From Bacteroidaceae bacterium (GTDB taxonomy: Bacteria; Bacteroidota; Bacteroidia; Bacteroidales; Bacteroidaceae), in assembly GCA_017935785.1 (NCBI GenBank), contig JAGBGU010000075.1, positions 1-64,000 on the forward strand: a stretch of 64,000 nucleotides of DNA, written 5' to 3'. Made by a program: the position numbers and the translations under genes. This document shows positions 44,284 to 54,070 of the stretch, one piece after another. Under the pieces are notes generated by a model that had not been told where the DNA came from, ran no database searches, and saw only the letters and a list, made by a program, of their open reading frames with translations. Each line of letters opens with the position of its first letter. Positions within the stretch are counted from its first letter, which is position 1.

Positions 44284-45588
44284 ATGGATGTTAAATTCAA
44301 CATACAAGATCTGGCAGAATTATTTGCACGTAAAAACAATATTTCGCGTAAAGAGGCAGACCTGTTTGTCCGGACCTTTTTTGATACAATTTCCACATAT
44401 CTATTGCGTGAAAAAATTGTAAAAATAAAAGGTTTTGGTACTTTTAAATTGGTTGAAGTATCTGATAGAGAAAGCGTAGATGTAAATACTGGTCGCCGTA
44501 TTTTAATAGAAGGCCATTCAAAGGTTTCTTTTACTCCAGATAATTCGTTACGTGACCAAGTTAACAAACCATTCTGTGACTTTGAAACAGTTGTTCTGAA
44601 TGAAGGGACTGAAATATCAGATATGGAGAGAATTGACGATCCTGTCATTGAACCCCATATAAGTTCTGATTCTGATGCCGGTATTGATGATGATTCTGAT
44701 GTTGAAAATCATAAACCGTTAGTAGTTGATACTTCATTGGTCTCTGAACCTATTTCTGTGGTAGAAGAAGGTATAGATTCCGATGAAAATGAAAATAGTG
44801 AAACTAAAGCGCCTTTAGCGGACAATACAAATCCAGAAGAAATTGAAGTTGACTTGGAGGAAGTCTTGGAAGAAATAGATGTGCAAAGTGTTGAAAGTCA
44901 TAATGAAGCGGAAATTCCATCCCAGACATCAGATGAAAATGAGCCATTCATAGAAAATGCTGATACAGAGAGTCAGTTCAATCTAACGGCAGCCTGTTCA
45001 GAAGAAAGGAAAGAAACTAATGAAGTTGTATCAACTTCTAATTCAGAATGTGCAATTTCTGAAGACATAACAAACCGACCTAAGTATGTCAGTGTGGCAA
45101 AATATGTTTTTATACTTCTACTGATCATAGCCAGTTATTTTATAGGTTATTACAGGATACTTTGTCCCTGTTCATTTACCCCTATAATTGACAGGATATC
45201 CAATGATGATACAGAGGCTAACATAGCAGTTGAAACTGACGATTCCCTAACCGTTTTGGTTGAAGATACCGCAACTAATATACCTGACTCAGCAGTAGTA
45301 GCCGGGAACACAAATGACAATGCGCAGACAGAAGCAGATTCTTTAACACGCGATAAATCCGCCGATATAGAACAATACCCTCAAATTCCCGGCGGTAAAT
45401 ACCTGATAGTGGGGACGCGTGGAGTACATGTCATGAAACGTGGTGACAATCTGTATAAAATTGCCCGATCAAATTATGGACATAATGATTTTGTGAAGTA
45501 TATTATTGTCTATAATCAGTTCAAAAATCCTGATGTTATCCCCCCTGGATATTCAATTAAACTGCCCGAGTTGGAAGAAGTAAAGTGA
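44284..45588 (+). CDS. HU domain-transmembrane-LysM fusion protein
   Basis: 434 residues. Residues 1-95 are an HU/IHF-like domain (LAELFARKNNISRKEADLF, KIKGFGTFKLVEV, then VNTGRRILIEGHSKVSF). Residues ~100-265 are strongly acidic and Ser/Thr-rich, probably disordered. One membrane span lies at ~272-292 (VFILLLIIASYFIGYYRIL). A periplasmic acidic linker leads to a LysM domain at ~378-430 (GVHVMKRGDNLYKIARSNYG, then IPPGYSIKLPEL). The topology would put HU in the cytoplasm and LysM on peptidoglycan, so the protein could tether DNA to the cell wall. Related HU-plus-wall-binding fusions are known in Bacteroidetes, but I know of no characterised role. It starts 34 bp after the HU gene. Confidence 0.82.
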   Translation: MDVKFNIQDLAELFARKNNISRKEADLFVRTFFDTISTYLLREKIVKIKGFGTFKLVEVSDRESVDVNTGRRILIEGHSKVSFTPDNSLRDQVNKPFCDFETVVLNEGTEISDMERIDDPVIEPHISSDSDAGIDDDSDVENHKPLVVDTSLVSEPISVVEEGIDSDENENSETKAPLADNTNPEEIEVDLEEVLEEIDVQSVESHNEAEIPSQTSDENEPFIENADTESQFNLTAACSEERKETNEVVSTSNSECAISEDITNRPKYVSVAKYVFILLLIIASYFIGYYRILCPCSFTPIIDRISNDDTEANIAVETDDSLTVLVEDTATNIPDSAVVAGNTNDNAQTEADSLTRDKSADIEQYPQIPGGKYLIVGTRGVHVMKRGDNLYKIARSNYGHNDFVKYIIVYNQFKNPDVIPPGYSIKLPELEEVK

Positions 45589-45636
45589 TTTTAACTTATT
45601 TAAACATTGTAATAACCATATTTAATCTTTTATGTT

Positions 45637-45667
45637 GTTGATTATTGCTTGAAAAGCACTATATTTG
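45637..45667 (+). promoter_or_regulatory. putative promoter of the moxR-bat block
   Basis: GTTG at 45637-45640 (one off TTTG), 19 bp, TATATTTG at 45660-45667. The box shares AAAAGCACTA with the tRNA-His and rpmB promoters. No later strong promoter or terminator was seen up to 59.6 kb. Confidence 0.5.
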
Positions 45668-45705
45668 TGTGTTTTTGAATAATATTATTAACAATATAAT
45701 AGATT

Positions 45706-46701
45706 ATGACACAATCGGTTGATATTCGTGAACTAAATGAGCTGATAGAACGTAAAAGTGCTTTTGTTACCAATTTGGTGACAGGAATGAACCAAGTAAT
45801 TGTAGGTCAGAAGCATTTGATAGAATCATTGTTGATAGGTCTTCTGAGTGATGGCCATGTATTGCTGGAAGGTGTGCCCGGTCTTGCAAAAACAAAAGCT
45901 ATCAAGACTTTGTCACAATTGGTTGATTCAAAATTTAACCGTATCCAGTTTACTCCTGACTTGTTGCCGGCTGACGTTATCGGTACAATGATCTATAGTC
46001 AAAAAGATGAAAAGTTTGTTGTAGAACAAGGACCGGTTTTTGCTAATTTCGTTTTGGCTGATGAAATAAACCGTGCACCGGCTAAAGTGCAGAGTGCTTT
46101 ATTGGAAGCTATGCAGGAGAGACAAGTGACAATTGGTAAGAATACCTTTAAGCTTCCTAAACCTTTCTTGGTACTTGCAACTCAAAACCCCATAGAGCAG
46201 GAAGGTACTTATCCATTGCCTGAAGCACAGGTAGACCGTTTCATGTTGAAGGTAATTATCGATTATCCCAAATTGGAAGAAGAAAAATTAATTATCCGCC
46301 AACAAATAAAAGGCGAGGAACAACCTGTTCGCCCGATTCTCTCAACAAATGAGATTATAGAAGCAAGAGATGTAGTACGTCAGGTATATCTTGATGAGAA
46401 AATAGAACAATATATTGCAGATATCGTTTTCTCTACTCGCTATCCGGAAAAGTATGGACTCAAGGAAATTAAAGACTACATAGAATTCGGAGGTTCACCT
46501 CGAGCAAGTATCAATTTAGCGTTAGCGGCTCGCGCTTATGCGTTTATCAAACGCAGAGGCTATGTGATTCCCGAAGATGTCAGATCTGTAGCGCATGATG
46601 TTTTGCGTCACCGTATTGGTATTAGCTACGAGGCTGAAGCTAACAATGTGAATAGCGATGAAATCATCAGTAAGATTTTGAATAAGGTTGAAGTTCCCTG
46701 A
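45706..46701 (+). CDS. MoxR-family AAA+ ATPase
   Basis: 331 residues. Walker A is GVPGLAKTKAI (~56), Walker B FVLADEINRAP with KVQSALLEAMQE, sensor-1 LATQNPIEQEGTYPLPEAQVDRF, and the C-terminal lid with GGSPRASINL. MoxR proteins act as chaperones on VWA-domain partners, which are encoded directly downstream. It is the first gene of the Bat block. Confidence 0.94.
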   Translation: MTQSVDIRELNELIERKSAFVTNLVTGMNQVIVGQKHLIESLLIGLLSDGHVLLEGVPGLAKTKAIKTLSQLVDSKFNRIQFTPDLLPADVIGTMIYSQKDEKFVVEQGPVFANFVLADEINRAPAKVQSALLEAMQERQVTIGKNTFKLPKPFLVLATQNPIEQEGTYPLPEAQVDRFMLKVIIDYPKLEEEKLIIRQQIKGEEQPVRPILSTNEIIEARDVVRQVYLDEKIEQYIADIVFSTRYPEKYGLKEIKDYIEFGGSPRASINLALAARAYAFIKRRGYVIPEDVRSVAHDVLRHRIGISYEAEANNVNSDEIISKILNKVEVP

Positions 46702-46714
46702 TAAACATTACTAG

Positions 46715-47584
46715 ATGGAAACATCAGAACTTTTAAAACGTGTTCGTCAGATTGAAATAAAAACGAAGGGTCTGAGCAGAAATATCTTTGCCGGAGAGTA
46801 TCATAGTGCTTTCAAAGGTCGGGGTATGGCTTTTGCCGAGGTTCGTGAATATCAATACGGTGATGATATACGTGACATAGAATGGAATGTAACAGCAAGG
46901 TTCAACAAACCGTTTATCAAGGTTTTTGAGGAAGAGCGTGAACTGACTGTAATGTTGCTGGTAGATGTAAGCGGAAGCCACAACTTTGGAACCTCTCGCC
47001 AAATGACACGAGAAATGGTTGCAGAAATTGCGGCTACGTTGGCTTTCTCCGCCATTCAGAACAACGATAAAATTGGTGTGATCTTTTTTTCTGACCGGAT
47101 AGAAAAATTTATCCCTCCGCAGAAAGGAAGAAAACATATTTTATATATTATTCGTGAATTGCTCGAATTCAAACCTGAAAGTTTGCGGACTAATGTATCT
47201 CAGGCTGTCGAATTTTTGACACAAGTTATCAAGCGTCGTTGTACGGCCTTTATATTAAGCGATTTCTTGGATACGAAAGATTTTCGTCAGCCACTAACTA
47301 TAGCCAATCGGAAGCATGATGTTGTCGCTATTCAGGTTTATGACAGAAGAATAGCCGAGCTGCCTGATATTGGCCTTATGAAAGTTCGAGACGCTGAAAC
47401 GGGATATGAGACTATTATTGATACAAGCTGTAAGGCAGTCCGAAATGCGCAAGCCTCTTGGTGGAAACGTCATTCAATGCATATTCAAGATATTTTTAAC
47501 AGAAGTAATGTTGATTCTGTTAGTATCAGAACTGACCAGGATTATGTAGTTTCATTGATGGGACTTTTTGCCAAGCGTATTTAA
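46715..47584 (+). CDS. DUF58 protein with degenerate VWA fold
   Basis: 289 residues. The DUF58 core is GEYHSAFKGRGMAFAEVREYQYGDDIRDIEWNVTAR, followed by a MIDAS-like LLVDVSGSHNF (~84). It is cytosolic or peripherally membrane-bound. Its position between moxR and the bat genes is the standard arrangement, and it is a likely MoxR substrate. Confidence 0.92.
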   Translation: METSELLKRVRQIEIKTKGLSRNIFAGEYHSAFKGRGMAFAEVREYQYGDDIRDIEWNVTARFNKPFIKVFEEERELTVMLLVDVSGSHNFGTSRQMTREMVAEIAATLAFSAIQNNDKIGVIFFSDRIEKFIPPQKGRKHILYIIRELLEFKPESLRTNVSQAVEFLTQVIKRRCTAFILSDFLDTKDFRQPLTIANRKHDVVAIQVYDRRIAELPDIGLMKVRDAETGYETIIDTSCKAVRNAQASWWKRHSMHIQDIFNRSNVDSVSIRTDQDYVVSLMGLFAKRI

Positions 47585-47595
47585 CCCTGAGTAGT

Positions 47596-48681
47596 ATGCA
47601 AAAAAGAAAGTTATTATATATTTTTATCTCGTTGTTTACCTTGTACTCGGCCACAATCAGTGCCCAAGTACAGATAGACATTAAAATTGACAGTGTACAG
47701 TTGTTTGTTGGGGAACAGACAGGAATCACCCTTAAAGTGACAGCCGATTCAGGAAAAAAAGTATCCTTTCCTGAATTAAAACCAGGTAATGAGCTAGTTC
47801 CTAATATTGAGATAATAGATGTACAGTCTGTAGATACTGTGTTTCTGAATGAAGGTAAAAGAGTTGAACTTATTCAAAAGTATACCATTACGGCTTGGGA
47901 CTCTGCATTATATTATTTACCGCCCTTTAAGGTTAATGTAGATAACAAGGTTGATAGTTCAAAAAGCTTGGCTCTCAAAGTGTATACATTGGATGTAGAC
48001 ACACTTCATCTCGATAAATTCTATCCCCCTAGAGGAGTTATGGAGCCACCTTTTGACTGGAACGATTGGGACAATTTGCTGTATTCGGCCTTCGCTATTG
48101 TTCTGATGGTTATTATAGCCTTTTTCTTGTTTGATTTTGCTCGTCGTGGCAAACCCATCGTACGAATTATACGAAGAAAGAAGAAGCTGCCTCCTCATCA
48201 GGTTGCAATAGAAGAAATCGAACGAATTAAAGCTGACAAAAAATGGGCGGAAGAGGATAGTAAGGAATATTATACATTGTTGACTGATGCATTGAGAAAT
48301 TATATTAGGGAACGATATGGCTTCAATGCGATGGAAATGACTTCATCGGAAATTATAGAACATTTGCTAAATGAAGGTAATCCTGAATGTCTTAATGAGT
48401 TGCGTGAGATATTTATTACTGCTGATTTAGTGAAGTTTGCCAAACATTCAACATTAATAAACGAGAATGACGCTAATCTGGTAGCTGCTATAGAATACAT
48501 TAACCAGACAAAGATTGAAGTTGACCCCAATCAGAAACCAGAACCCGAGATTATTAAGGAAACAGATAGCCGCAGGCTTAACCAAGTTGTGGCTATGTGG
48601 ATAATTTCCGCATTACTATTGACAGTTTCTGTCGGTCTCTTATGCTGGGTTGTTTGGAAAAGTATGGATATTTTGATGTAA
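47596..48681 (+). CDS. BatD-like membrane protein of the Bat cluster
   Basis: 361 residues with a signal peptide ending ATISAQ, an N-terminal beta-domain (VQIDIKIDSVQLFVGEQTGI), a membrane span at ~155-178 (FAIVLMVIIAFFLFDF), a cytosolic helical region with YTLLTDALRNYIRERYGFNAMEMTSSEIIEHL, and a second span at the C-terminus (WIISALLLTVSVGLLCWVV). It resembles a shortened BatD. A structural role in the Bat membrane complex is inferred from position. Confidence 0.75.
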   Translation: MQKRKLLYIFISLFTLYSATISAQVQIDIKIDSVQLFVGEQTGITLKVTADSGKKVSFPELKPGNELVPNIEIIDVQSVDTVFLNEGKRVELIQKYTITAWDSALYYLPPFKVNVDNKVDSSKSLALKVYTLDVDTLHLDKFYPPRGVMEPPFDWNDWDNLLYSAFAIVLMVIIAFFLFDFARRGKPIVRIIRRKKKLPPHQVAIEEIERIKADKKWAEEDSKEYYTLLTDALRNYIRERYGFNAMEMTSSEIIEHLLNEGNPECLNELREIFITADLVKFAKHSTLINENDANLVAAIEYINQTKIEVDPNQKPEPEIIKETDSRRLNQVVAMWIISALLLTVSVGLLCWVVWKSMDILM

Positions 48682-48688
48682 TTGTACT

Positions 48689-49687
48689 ATGGACTTTGCT
48701 AATTTTGAATATTTGTTTCTGTTTGTTCTGCTTGTACCCTATATAATCTGGTACATGATTAATAGAGGACATTCTACGCCCTCTATGAGAATAAGTACAA
48801 CAGAATCTTTCTTTCATGCGCCAAAATCTTTCAGGCAACATTTAATTCATCTGCCTTTTTTATGCCGTATTATATGCCTTTCTTGTGCAATAATCGCTTT
48901 GGCCCGACCTCAAACCACTAATAATTGGAGCAATAAAACCGTAGAGGGCATAGACATTATGCTTTGTATGGATATGAGTACCAGTATGTTGGCCGAAGAC
49001 TTGAAACCAAATCGTATTGAAGCCGCAAAGAAGGTAGCCATTGAGTTCATCTCTGGCAGACCTGATGATAATATCGGACTGACCGTTTTCGCTGGCGAAG
49101 CTTATACGCAGTGTCCTATGACAGTAGACCATGCCGCACTTTTGAATATGCTTAATGGAATGCGTGTTGATATGGCACAACAAGGATTAATAGAGGATGG
49201 TACAGCGATTGGTATGGGTATTGCTAATGCAATTACCAGATTAAAGGACAGTAAGGCTAAAAGTAAAGTAATCATTCTGCTTACAGACGGTACCAACAAT
49301 AAAGGTCAGATAAGCCCCAATACTGCCGCAGATATTGCCAAAAGTTTTGGTATCAGAGTTTACACGATAGGTGTCGGTACTAACGGAACTGCCCCATATC
49401 CGGTTTCTGTGGCTGGAAGAATAGAATATATGAATGTTCCTGTTGAAATTGATACCAAAACGCTTGCGACGATTGCAGCCAAAACTGATGGTGAATTCTA
49501 TAGGGCACAAAATACTGAGAAGTTGAGAGAGGTATACCAGCAGATTGACAAATTGGAAAAGACTAAAATGAACATTAAAAAATATTCCAAGAAATATGAA
49601 TCCTATGGTATTTTTGCTCTGATAGCCGTACTTTCTTTAATGTTGGAAGTTCTTTTACGTAAAACATTGTTAAAGCGAATTCCATAA
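48689..49687 (+). CDS. batA: BatA, VWA-domain membrane protein
   Basis: 332 residues. Membrane spans flank a VWA domain with the MIDAS DMSTSMLAEDLKPNR (~93), TVFAGEAYTQCPMT and LLTDGTNNKG. The C-terminal span has GIFALIAVLSLMLEVLL. Bat proteins were named for Bacteroides aerotolerance, although later work questioned that role. It forms a pair with BatB. Confidence 0.93.
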   Translation: MDFANFEYLFLFVLLVPYIIWYMINRGHSTPSMRISTTESFFHAPKSFRQHLIHLPFLCRIICLSCAIIALARPQTTNNWSNKTVEGIDIMLCMDMSTSMLAEDLKPNRIEAAKKVAIEFISGRPDDNIGLTVFAGEAYTQCPMTVDHAALLNMLNGMRVDMAQQGLIEDGTAIGMGIANAITRLKDSKAKSKVIILLTDGTNNKGQISPNTAADIAKSFGIRVYTIGVGTNGTAPYPVSVAGRIEYMNVPVEIDTKTLATIAAKTDGEFYRAQNTEKLREVYQQIDKLEKTKMNIKKYSKKYESYGIFALIAVLSLMLEVLLRKTLLKRIP

Positions 49688-49699
49688 ATAGTATATTTT

Positions 49700-50722
49700 A
49701 TGTTTAGATTTGAAAACCCGCATTATCTGTATTTACTATTTGTATTGGCAATTCTTGTCGTACTTCACTATCTTTCCATATACCGCCAAAAACAAAACAT
49801 AAAAAAAATCGGTGATCCGGATTTGGTAAAACAATTGCTCATTGATGTTTCAAAAGTAAGGCCGGAAATAAAGTTCTGGTTAGTTCTTTGCGCTTTGGCC
49901 TCTTTTATTATCGCATTGGCAAGGCCTCAATACGGTACAAGAGTAGAGACTGCCGAGAGACAAGGAATAGAATGTATTATTGCTTTGGACGTAAGCAATT
50001 CAATGTTAGCCGAAGATGTCAAGCCGAATCGTCTTTCAAAAGCCAAAATGTTAATAAGCAGTATGGTAGACAATATGAAAGATGATAAAGTAGGATTGAT
50101 TGTTTTCGCTGGTCAGGCTTTTACACAACTCCCGATAACGAGCGATTATGTTAGTGCAAAAATGTTCCTTGAAACTATTGATCCTTCCATGATCAGCGTG
50201 CAAGGAACCGATGTGGCTGAAGCATTGAAACTGGCTTCAAAAAGCTTTACCCAACAAGAAAATGTGAGTCGTGCAATTTTTGTCATTACAGACGGAGAAG
50301 ACAATGAGGGTATGGCAGTTGAGGCTGCAAAGGATGCAGCGTCAATGGGAATGAACGTATATATGTTAGGTGTTGGTAACCCCAATGGTGCACCAATACC
50401 TATTCCTGATACGGACCGTTATATAATAGATGACGAAGGCAATACTGTGATGTCCAAGCTTAATGAAGAAATGTGTAAAGAAATAGCCAAAGCCGGAAAC
50501 GGTTCATATATATATGTTGATAACAGCAGTTCTGCACATGACAAGCTTCAGGCTCAAATAGACAAACTGTCCAAATCAACATTAGAAAGTCATGTTTATA
50601 GCGAATTTGACGAACAGTATCAGGGATTTATAATTCTTGGACTTCTGCTTTTGCTATTTGATATTTTAATAATAGAGCGTGTAAACCATTTGTTGAACTT
50701 TTCACGTTTTTTCAAAAAATAG
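49700..50722 (+). CDS. batB: BatB, VWA-domain membrane protein
   Basis: 340 residues. It has the same plan as BatA, with MIDAS ALDVSNSMLAEDVKPNR (~96), VFAGQAFTQLPIT and VITDGEDNEG, and a C-terminal span before the end (FIILGLLLLLFDILII). The MIDAS residues D-x-S-x-S are intact, so it can bind metal and a partner. Confidence 0.93.
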   Translation: MFRFENPHYLYLLFVLAILVVLHYLSIYRQKQNIKKIGDPDLVKQLLIDVSKVRPEIKFWLVLCALASFIIALARPQYGTRVETAERQGIECIIALDVSNSMLAEDVKPNRLSKAKMLISSMVDNMKDDKVGLIVFAGQAFTQLPITSDYVSAKMFLETIDPSMISVQGTDVAEALKLASKSFTQQENVSRAIFVITDGEDNEGMAVEAAKDAASMGMNVYMLGVGNPNGAPIPIPDTDRYIIDDEGNTVMSKLNEEMCKEIAKAGNGSYIYVDNSSSAHDKLQAQIDKLSKSTLESHVYSEFDEQYQGFIILGLLLLLFDILIIERVNHLLNFSRFFKK

Positions 50723-50731
50723 TTTTTCCTT

Positions 50732-51427
50732 ATGAATAAAATACAGTCTATCCTATTATTGTTCTTGTTAACGTCCATCTCAGCGATTGCACAAAGTGAC
50801 CGCGATTACATTCGTAGGGGAAACCGCTTTATGCGAGACAGCATTTTTGATAAGGCACAAATTGAATATCAGAAAGCAATAGAAGCAGATAATACAAATG
50901 CTTTGGCCCATTATAATCTTGGTAATGCTTTGCTTTATCAAAATAAGGCAGAAGATGCCATGAAAGAATATGAGCAGGCAGCAAAGATGGAGACTAACAA
51001 AGTTCGTAAAGCCCAGGTTTACCATAATATGGGTGTTCTTTTACAGTCTGCAAAACAAATAGACAAAGCTTTGGCCTGTTATAAAGAATCTTTGCGAAAT
51101 GATCCTTCACAAGACGATACACGATATAATTATGTTCTTTGTCTTTATCAACTAAAGAATAACCAGAACCAAGATGACCAAAACCAAGAGCAGGACGATC
51201 AGGGTGAGGACAAAAAGAATGAAAAAGACAAGCAAGAGCAGCAAAAGCAAGATCAGAAAAATGAGGATAAACAGGAGCAAAAAGAACAGCCCGACCCCAA
51301 TAAAATGAGTAAGGAAAATGCTGAACAGATGTTGCAGGCAGCAATGCAAGATGAGAAAGAAACGCAAGAAAAGATTCAGCAGGCCATGCAACAACCACAA
51401 CGTAAACAGCTTAAGAAACAATGGTAA
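50732..51427 (+). CDS. batC: BatC, TPR protein with acidic Gln-rich tail
   Basis: 231 residues with a signal peptide (LLLFLLTSISAIAQ). Three TPR units (ALAHYNLGNALLYQNKAEDA, QVYHNMGVLLQSAKQIDKA) precede a charged D/Q/E/K low-complexity tail (residues ~145-200). It is a periplasmic scaffold between BatB and BatD by gene order. Confidence 0.9.
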   Translation: MNKIQSILLLFLLTSISAIAQSDRDYIRRGNRFMRDSIFDKAQIEYQKAIEADNTNALAHYNLGNALLYQNKAEDAMKEYEQAAKMETNKVRKAQVYHNMGVLLQSAKQIDKALACYKESLRNDPSQDDTRYNYVLCLYQLKNNQNQDDQNQEQDDQGEDKKNEKDKQEQQKQDQKNEDKQEQKEQPDPNKMSKENAEQMLQAAMQDEKETQEKIQQAMQQPQRKQLKKQW

Positions 51428-51472
51428 AGTATTGATAATACATTTGTAATAATAGATATAAATTATTCTAAG

Positions 51473-53299
51473 ATGCGGAAATATATTTTGATATTATTCA
51501 TCTTTCTCACTACAATAGTTTCAGCCCAAGTAACTGTACAACTTCAGGCACCCAATCAAGCTGAAGTGGGGGATAAAATAAGAATCAGTTATGTAGTGAA
51601 TACAAATGACGTTGAAGATTTCCAGGTTAAGGATTTTCCGGGATTCAGAGTGCTGTACGGACCAAGTACCAGCTCTCAAAGCAGTTTTTCAATGGTTAAC
51701 GGTAAAACTACACGCAATAGCAGTATCACGTTTACTTATACCGTACAGCCGACCGAAGAAGGCGTTTTTGAAATTCCAGCTGGTACTGTTGTAGTAAAAG
51801 GAAAAACTTATACCAGCAAAAGTGGACAGATAGAAATCCTGCCAGCTTCATCTTCATCGTCCAGTAATTCATCCGGACATAATGGAATGCATGATAGTGC
51901 TGAAAATGAAGAACCACAGGGCAGAAGCAACTTATCTATTGGCGACAAAGAACTATACATGGATGTGTCTGCATCTAAAACAACTGTTTATGAACAAGAA
52001 GCAGTTTTGCTGACATATAAATTGTATACTCTTGTCAATATCCAGCAACTTTCGGGAGAGATGCCTGAGCTTGATGGCTTTCATGTACAGGAAATAGATT
52101 CTAAGGCACAAATGTCGTTAAAATACGAGCGTGTCAATGGAAGAAACTATGGTACTGCAATATGGCGGCAGTATGTGCTTTTCCCCCAAAAGAGTGGAAA
52201 AATGACAGTTCCGTCAATTGATTTTGAAGCGCAGATAGAGGTACACAATACAAGTATGGATCCCTTTGACATATTCTTTGGTGGGGGAAGCTTGTCACAA
52301 TTAGTAAAGAAAAAGATAAAAACACCAGCCGTAGAACTGGATGTTAAACAATTGCCTTCTCCACGTCCCGATAATTTCAACGGAGCGGTAGGCAGTTATC
52401 AAGTTTCAGGATCTCTTACCCCTCAGGAACTAAAAGCTAATGATGCTGCAACATTAAGACTTGTCATCAGCGGTTATGGCAATATGAAACTGATGAAAGC
52501 CCCAGTTGTCAAGTTTCCCAAAGATTTTGAAGTTTATGATCCCAAAAAAGAGGACAAGACCGTACACACGCATCAAGGTGCCAAAGGCAATGTGCTCTAC
52601 GATTATATTGTTGTGCCCAGACATGGGGGTAAATATAATATCCCACCTGTAGAATTCTGCTATTTTGACATTGATAAAAACAGTTACCAGACGTTAAGAA
52701 CGGATTCATTCCGTTTGTCGGTGGAGAAATCAGCAAATGAAAGCCATGTATCTGCCCAGTCGCAAGAAGATTTGAAAGTATTGGGTAGTGACATTCATTT
52801 TATCAAATTAGGAAAAGTGAATGTAGACAACAATGACAATGCTTTCATTGTAAGTGCCAAGTATAAACTGATCTACATCGTTTTGTCTGTACTTTTTATT
52901 ATTCTTTCTGCCATTTTCAAACGTTATATTAAAACGAATGCAAATTATACTCGCAATCGTATTAAAAAGGCTGGAAAAGCAGCAAATAAGCGTTTGCATA
53001 CTGCTGAAAAACTAATGCACGAAAGAAAAGTTGAAGCTTTCTATGATGAAGTAATGAGGGCCTTGCTCGGATATGCCGGTGATAAGTTGAACATGCATAC
53101 TGTTGATTTGACAAAGGATAATGTTCGGCAGGCTTTAGCCCAAAAACAAGTGGATAATGCAATAATTGATGCTTATCTTGATATTGTAGCCCAGTGCGAG
53201 TATGCACGTTTTGCCCCTGGAGATCCTAATGCTACTATGGACAGAATCTTTACGGAAGCCACTGAGGCCATAAACAAATTGGACACCATATTAAAATAA
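51473..53299 (+). CDS. batD: BatD, large periplasmic/membrane Bat protein
   Basis: 608 residues with a signal peptide ending VSAQ, repeated beta-sandwich domains (QVTVQLQAPNQAEVGDKIRISY, then KELYMDVSASKTTVYEQEAV, and YQVSGSLTPQELKANDAATLRL), one C-terminal membrane span (YIVLSVLFIILSAIF, ~470) and a cytosolic helical tail. The family is defined by this tandem sandwich layout. The function within the Bat complex is not known. Confidence 0.92.
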   Translation: MRKYILILFIFLTTIVSAQVTVQLQAPNQAEVGDKIRISYVVNTNDVEDFQVKDFPGFRVLYGPSTSSQSSFSMVNGKTTRNSSITFTYTVQPTEEGVFEIPAGTVVVKGKTYTSKSGQIEILPASSSSSSNSSGHNGMHDSAENEEPQGRSNLSIGDKELYMDVSASKTTVYEQEAVLLTYKLYTLVNIQQLSGEMPELDGFHVQEIDSKAQMSLKYERVNGRNYGTAIWRQYVLFPQKSGKMTVPSIDFEAQIEVHNTSMDPFDIFFGGGSLSQLVKKKIKTPAVELDVKQLPSPRPDNFNGAVGSYQVSGSLTPQELKANDAATLRLVISGYGNMKLMKAPVVKFPKDFEVYDPKKEDKTVHTHQGAKGNVLYDYIVVPRHGGKYNIPPVEFCYFDIDKNSYQTLRTDSFRLSVEKSANESHVSAQSQEDLKVLGSDIHFIKLGKVNVDNNDNAFIVSAKYKLIYIVLSVLFIILSAIFKRYIKTNANYTRNRIKKAGKAANKRLHTAEKLMHERKVEAFYDEVMRALLGYAGDKLNMHTVDLTKDNVRQALAQKQVDNAIIDAYLDIVAQCEYARFAPGDPNATMDRIFTEATEAINKLDTILK

Positions 53300-53308
53300 A
53301 TAACAGCC

Positions 53309-54070
53309 ATGTATAAAGTAATCCTCATATTATCCTTAATGCTCTTTTCTGCTAAAGGGTACTCCAATGACAGCATTCAATATATAAAGTCTGAAGCGGA
53401 CAGCGCATATATACAAAACCAATACGAACGTGCTGTTGAACTTTATCTGCAGCTTGCCAATGAATGCAAAAACGACGCTCAATTATACTATAATTTAGGT
53501 TGTGCATATTATCGTATGGACAGTATAGCCAAGAGTGTTCTTTGGCTTGAGCGTGCAGCAAAGATTGCACCGGACGACAGCGATATAATTTATAATCTTG
53601 ATTTGGTGCGCACTAAAACCATTGACCGTTTCATTCCCCTTCATGAAATATTTTTTCTGAGAGTATACCGCAGTGTGGCTAATATGTTCAGTTCGTATAA
53701 GTGGTGTTGTATAGGCATTACCTTTTTTGTGTTGTTCCTTTTTGCACTCGCCCTATACATTTTTTCTCCAAAGATGTCATTACGTAAAACTGGATTTTTT
53801 ACAGCCATTTTGTTCCTGCTGTTAACTGTTTTTTCAAACGTATTTGCATATAATCAGTATAAAATTGCCGAATCAAGCATTAAGGGGGTTGTTATGTCGA
53901 CATCAGTTACGGTAAAAAGTACGCCTTCACAAAGCGGTAACGACCTTTTTATAATTCATGAAGGAACATGTTTTGAGATAAAGGATGACTCAATGAAAGA
54001 GTGGGCACAGATAAGGCTGTCAGACGGAAAAACAGGTTGGATTGAGAAGAAATCCTTTGAACGGATATGA
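53309..54070 (+). CDS. batE: BatE, TPR and SH3-like domain protein
   Basis: 253 residues. Signal peptide, two TPR units (LYYNLGCAYYRMDSIAKSVLWL), two membrane spans (~134-152 and ~162-182), then a small SH3b-like domain (SVTVKSTPSQSGNDLFIIHEGTCFEI, then GKTGWIEKKSFE). It ends the batA-E series and overlaps the next start by four bases. Confidence 0.9.
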   Translation: MYKVILILSLMLFSAKGYSNDSIQYIKSEADSAYIQNQYERAVELYLQLANECKNDAQLYYNLGCAYYRMDSIAKSVLWLERAAKIAPDDSDIIYNLDLVRTKTIDRFIPLHEIFFLRVYRSVANMFSSYKWCCIGITFFVLFLFALALYIFSPKMSLRKTGFFTAILFLLLTVFSNVFAYNQYKIAESSIKGVVMSTSVTVKSTPSQSGNDLFIIHEGTCFEIKDDSMKEWAQIRLSDGKTGWIEKKSFERI

